The notes under the pieces were generated by a model. That model made no database searches, had not been told where the DNA came from, and saw only the letters and a list, made by a program, of their open reading frames with translations. Shown here in pieces: positions 5,197 through 5,435 of a DNA stretch of 5,435 nt (the first letter of the stretch is position 1; each line of letters begins with the position of its first letter). Position numbers and translations under genes: made by a program. This stretch comes from a bacterium (lineage in GTDB: Bacteria; Spirochaetota; UBA4802; UBA5550), in the NCBI GenBank assembly GCA_024224995.1, contig JAAENB010001225.1, positions 1 through 5,435 of the forward strand. The letters run 5' to 3'.

Positions 5197-5435
5197 GTGA
5201 AAAAAATTAAAAATCCATATATCTTTTACTTTGTTTCCCTGTTTTTACTCATCCCCTTTTTGAGTTTACCAGCCGCGGAAAAGATAAAAAAAGTTTATCT
5301 TTTTGACGCGACTCAAAAAGATGTTAGAAAAAACCTGGAAGGAGAAAGATTTATTATCAAAGACTTGCTGGAAGAAAGTATTAATCTTAACAAAAAACTT
5401 GAACAGATTATTGTTGACGACTACAAAGCTGTTGC
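5197..5435 (+). CDS. Exported protein of unknown function, C-terminus cut by window edge
   Basis: An open frame starts with GTG at 5197 and runs to the window edge (79 complete codons). TAAGG (5184-5188), overlapping the previous stop, gives a ribosome site 8 nt before GTG. The N-terminus is a clear signal peptide: KKIKNP, then YIFYFVSLFLLIPFLSLPAA with likely cleavage after LPAA near residue 27. The mature part begins EKIKKVYLFDATQKDVRKN and continues with a Lys/Glu-rich, helix-forming stretch. No Cys follows the signal, so it is probably not a lipoprotein. The 10-nt gap places it third in the sigma operon, so it may work with the membrane protein before it, for example as a periplasmic sensor partner or a sigma target. 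The family was not recognised from this fragment. Confidence 0.7.
   Translation, partial: MKKIKNPYIFYFVSLFLLIPFLSLPAAEKIKKVYLFDATQKDVRKNLEGERFIIKDLLEESINLNKKLEQIIVDDYKAV

Overview
The window looks like accessory DNA from a Gram-negative, probably a spirochaete of the Treponema type. That guess rests on a Cys-anchored lipoprotein with YadA-like head repeats, tandem STAS proteins, and moderate-GC genes next to a very AT-rich insertion sequence. No phylogenetic marker gene is present, so the assignment is tentative.

Layout. 1-1163: the C-terminal part of an IS4-family DDE transposase, entering from the left edge. About 1164-1528: no gene, but a GC-rich patch of small hairpins and three perfect 18-bp tandem repeats. 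1529-2020 (minus): a broken gene whose best preserved part is a DUF4157 (eCIS core) domain with an intact HELTH motif; it lies in the same frame as the next gene, directly after that gene's stop codon. 2021-3625 (minus): a compact operon that reads, in transcription order, STAS protein (3625-3290), second STAS protein without the usual phospho-acceptor (3281-2946), 29-residue membrane peptide overlapping the STAS stop by ATGA (2949-2860), and head-repeat lipoprotein (2839-2021). 3626-3954: a divergent control region. 3955-5435 (plus): an ECF-type sigma factor, a single-pass membrane protein overlapping its stop by one base (putative anti-sigma factor), and the start of an exported protein that runs off the right edge.

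The most interesting part is 3626-3954. A 36-bp element occurs twice, back to back and divergent, around a 25-nt T/A tract. In both copies an 11-bp box and a 16-bp box are identical, while the 9-bp stretch between them differs completely but keeps its length. This is what a duplicated promoter (conserved -35 and -10, free spacer) would look like, with one copy facing the sigma gene and the other facing the STAS operon. The minus-strand transcript would have a leader of about 200 nt containing a long nested hairpin followed at once by TCTATTTTTTT, a possible attenuator.

Working model (inference): the ECF sigma factor, held by its membrane partner, drives its own operon and the divergent STAS/small-peptide/surface-lipoprotein operon through the mirrored promoters, linking an envelope signal to partner-switch proteins and a surface lipoprotein.
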